This document shows, piece after piece, positions 62,080-64,000 of a DNA stretch of 64,000 nucleotides (position 1 is the first letter of the stretch; every line of letters starts with the position of its first letter). The notes under the pieces are model-generated. The model made no database searches. It saw only the letters and a list, made by a program, of their open reading frames with translations, and had not been told where the DNA came from. The position numbers and the translations under genes are program-made. The DNA is from Mycobacterium sp. DL99 (GTDB lineage: Bacteria; Actinomycetota; Actinomycetes; Mycobacteriales; Mycobacteriaceae), in assembly GCF_004762045.1 (NCBI RefSeq), contig NZ_SJOM01000007.1, positions 3,957,008 through 4,021,007 of the forward strand, given 5' to 3'.

Positions 62080-62975
62080 ATCAGGTCACGGTCCTGACCA
62101 ATCCCATGTCGGGGCATGGCAACGCGCCGCATGCGGCCGAGCGGGCGGTCGCACAGCTCCAGCGGCGCGGTATCGACGTGTGCGCGATCGTCGGAACCGA
62201 TGCCGCGCACGCCCGCCGTCTGGTCGACGACGCGCTCGACCGCGGCACCGACGCCCTCATCGTGGTCGGCGGCGACGGGGTGATCTCACTGGCCCTGCAG
62301 GCGCTGGCCACCGGTGATGTTCCGCTGGGCATCGTCCCCGCCGGGACCGGCAATGACCATGCCCGCGAATACCATTTGCCGACAGGCGATCCCGAGGCCG
62401 CCGCCGACATCGTCGCCGACGGCCATACCGAGACCGTCGACCTTGGCCGCATCGAAGACACCTCCGGCGCGGTCAAGTGGTTCGGCACCGTGATGGCCGC
62501 CGGGTTCGATTCTCTGGTCAGCGACCGGACCAACCGGATGCGCTGGCCGCACGGCCGCATGCGCTACAACGTCGCGATGCTCGCGGAGATCTCGAAGCTA
62601 CGGCTGCTGCCGTTCCGGCTGACGTTCGACGATGGCCCGGAGATCCGCACCGACCTCACCCTGGCGGCATTCGGCAACACCCGCAGCTATGGCGGCGGCA
62701 TGTTGATCTGTCCCGGCGCCGACCATTCGGACGGGCTGCTCGACGTCACGATGATCACGTCGGCATCCCGCACCAGGTTGATCCGCCTGTTCCCCACGGT
62801 TTTCAAGGGCACCCATGTCGACCTCGCCGAGGTGACCACCAGGCGCGCCAAGTCGGTCCACGTCGAATGCCCGGGCATCAACGCCTACGCCGATGGGGAC
62901 TTCGCACTCCCGTTGCCGGTCACGGTGTCCGCGGTGCCGGGCGCACTTCGGCTACTCGTGCCCAAACAGTCCTGA
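62076..62975 (+). CDS. Diacylglycerol kinase-type lipid kinase
   Basis: A 299-residue member of the DAGK/sphingosine-kinase/NAD-kinase superfamily, equivalent of Rv2252. Signature residues: VVGGDGVISLALQA (GGDG ATP site), IVPAGTGND, and a C-terminal PGINAYADGDF with a conserved acidic residue. It phosphorylates a lipid such as diacylglycerol; Rv2252 is implicated in phosphatidylinositol mannoside metabolism. The GTG start lies in the stop codon of the preceding gene (GTGA). Its end overlaps the convergent esterase by 91 bp. Confidence 0.93.
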   Translation: MNQVTVLTNPMSGHGNAPHAAERAVAQLQRRGIDVCAIVGTDAAHARRLVDDALDRGTDALIVVGGDGVISLALQALATGDVPLGIVPAGTGNDHAREYHLPTGDPEAAADIVADGHTETVDLGRIEDTSGAVKWFGTVMAAGFDSLVSDRTNRMRWPHGRMRYNVAMLAEISKLRLLPFRLTFDDGPEIRTDLTLAAFGNTRSYGGGMLICPGADHSDGLLDVTMITSASRTRLIRLFPTVFKGTHVDLAEVTTRRAKSVHVECPGINAYADGDFALPLPVTVSAVPGALRLLVPKQS

Positions 62976-63934
62976 ACGAACTCCACGATGCAGTCGCGGG
63001 CCTCACGGCTCTCCGGCAGAAACGGAAGAAACGCCGGGAACGCGTGTAACTGACCGGGCCAGACCTTGAGAGTGCACTCCCGGCCGGCATCAGTCAGCAC
63101 CTCGTGCATGCGTTCGGCATCGCATCGCAGCGCTTCCGATTCCGCCGCGATGATCAGGCTCGGCGGAAAATCGGCGAGTTCCCCGTTGACCGGTGACAAG
63201 GCGTGACCGTTCGAACTCTTGGGGCCGACGCATTCGACGATCATCGGCAGGGCGAGCCCGATCCCCATCCGGTCCGCGGCGAAGTTGGGATGGCCCGAGC
63301 GGCGTTCACCGTCGAGTTCGAGCAGCGGGCTGACACCGACGACGCCGGCCGGCGCACCGACCCCCTGCGCCTGGGCGGCGAGAACGGTTGCGAATGCCAG
63401 GAATCCGCCTGCGGAGTCACCTGCCACGACGGTGTTGGCGGGGTCGGCCCCCTGGTCCAACAGCCAACGGTAGGCACGCAGGCAGTCTGCGACGGACTCG
63501 TCGACGGTCACCTCGGGGTGCTGTCGGTACTCGACGTGCACCACGGGAAGCTGTGTCCGGCGGGCAAGCGCGACCACGACGTGCGAGTGGGTGTCGAAAC
63601 CGCCGAGAAAGAACCCCCCGCCGTGCAGGTAGAGGATGGCGCCGTCAGAAAGCGGGCGGTGAGCCGACTCGGCTGTCCGGATGGTCTCGATCGTGACATG
63701 ACCGAGCGTGATCCGGCTGACCCGCAACCCCCGCCGCGGCCGAAGGCGCTGGAGCCGCGCGAGCGCGTTGATGCGACGACCGATCGCGGCGAGGCGATCC
63801 TCGACGGATCGATCTCCTTGGTAGGCAACCGATCTACGTACCTGGGTGAGAAGGGTTCGGCGTGCGATGCCATAACACGCGCGGGATCTGCGACTCGGGC
63901 GTCGGGTCGACAGTGCGGTGGCCGGTAATACCAT
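62885..63934 (-). CDS. HSL-family alpha/beta hydrolase (esterase/lipase)
   Basis: A 349-residue hormone-sensitive-lipase-family esterase: YLHGGGFFLGG (oxyanion hole), GDSAGGFL (nucleophile Ser), and the Asp and His of the triad after PPSLIIAAESEALRCDAE and LHAFPAF. Arg-rich, otherwise unremarkable N-terminus, so a downstream start is conceivable. Mycobacteria have many Lip-type homologues and a specific one cannot be named. The last ~30 codons lie antisense to the lipid kinase. Confidence 0.9.
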   Translation of the reverse strand: MVLPATALSTRRPSRRSRACYGIARRTLLTQVRRSVAYQGDRSVEDRLAAIGRRINALARLQRLRPRRGLRVSRITLGHVTIETIRTAESAHRPLSDGAILYLHGGGFFLGGFDTHSHVVVALARRTQLPVVHVEYRQHPEVTVDESVADCLRAYRWLLDQGADPANTVVAGDSAGGFLAFATVLAAQAQGVGAPAGVVGVSPLLELDGERRSGHPNFAADRMGIGLALPMIVECVGPKSSNGHALSPVNGELADFPPSLIIAAESEALRCDAERMHEVLTDAGRECTLKVWPGQLHAFPAFLPFLPESREARDCIVEFVQDCLGTSSRSAPGTADTVTGNGSAKSPSA

Positions 63935-63949
63935 CCAAACTCCTTCGGG

Positions 63950-64000
63950 TTACTTCGGCGATCCCAGGGCGCCAAGCAGTTTCACCAGGTGGCCGAACGC
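63950..64000 (-). CDS. C-terminal end of an unidentified gene
   Basis: The final 51 bp read, on the reverse strand, as 16 residues (AFGHLVKLLGALGSPK) followed by TAA at 63950-63952. The gene enters from beyond the window end and stops 16 bp before the esterase start. A plausible polypeptide end, but far too short to identify. Confidence 0.4.
   Translation of the reverse strand, partial: AFGHLVKLLGALGSPK

Overview
The window is chromosomal DNA of a mycobacterium, probably a fast-growing Mycolicibacterium-type species. It has high GC, many GTG/TTG starts, and an almost gene-for-gene match to the Mycobacterium tuberculosis segment from about Rv2214c to Rv2252: ephD, dlaT, lipB, lipA, glnA1, glnE, glnA2, hip1, panB, rnhA/cobC, ptkA, ptpA, aceE, mabR, fabD-acpM-kasA-kasB-accD6, glpD, and the Rv2251/Rv2252 pair. 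All names rest on recognition of protein motifs, length and gene order; no database search was run.

Layout. 1-8.3 kb: end of a lytic transglycosylase gene, ephD, dlaT and the lipoate pathway (lipB, lipA), so the lipoylated enzyme and the enzymes that lipoylate it sit together. 8.3-17.3 kb: nitrogen assimilation (glnA1 behind a four-half-site GlnR box, glnE adenylyltransferase, glnA2), interrupted by dtd, a DoxX gene and a flavin oxidoreductase/thioesterase pair. 17.3-27.5 kb: two secreted proteases of the Hip1 family, a wax-ester/triacylglycerol synthase, panB, a MarR/aldo-keto reductase pair, an enoyl-CoA hydratase with a TetR gene, and a CYTH-CHAD protein.

27.5-30.8 kb is the main anomaly. 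It is a small island of lower GC, bounded by 28-bp direct repeats that coincide with the 3' end of the RNase P RNA gene rnpB. It carries a frameshifted, truncated tyrosine integrase next to the rnpB copy, matching arm-type repeats inside both ends, an N-terminally eroded ORF with a HEPN-like Rx4H motif, and a FAD amine oxidase-like gene. I read it as a decayed integrative element inserted into rnpB that rebuilt the RNA's 3' end.

31.2-34.3 kb: AraC and VOC genes, then an unusual thioredoxin-reductase-like/methyltransferase fusion divergent from an XRE-cupin regulator, with a clear inverted-repeat operator between them. 34.3-45 kb: conserved block with RNase H/phosphatase, zinc-ribbon protein, NIF3 protein, cobC-like aminotransferase, ptkA-ptpA, SURF1, cobD, tRNA-Val and ahpE. 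45-55 kb: aceE, mabR and the mycolic-acid FAS-II operon with the MabR palindrome upstream of fabD. 55-64 kb: SDR/LysR pair, aromatic FAD monooxygenase, glpD with its TetR regulator, the divergent ether-lipid-synthase-like oxidase and lipid kinase, and an HSL-type esterase.

Other points of interest: DlaT has one lipoyl domain where the M. tuberculosis protein has two; several divergent regulator/target pairs show readable operators; and strong hairpins end glnA1, aceE and the FAS-II operon.
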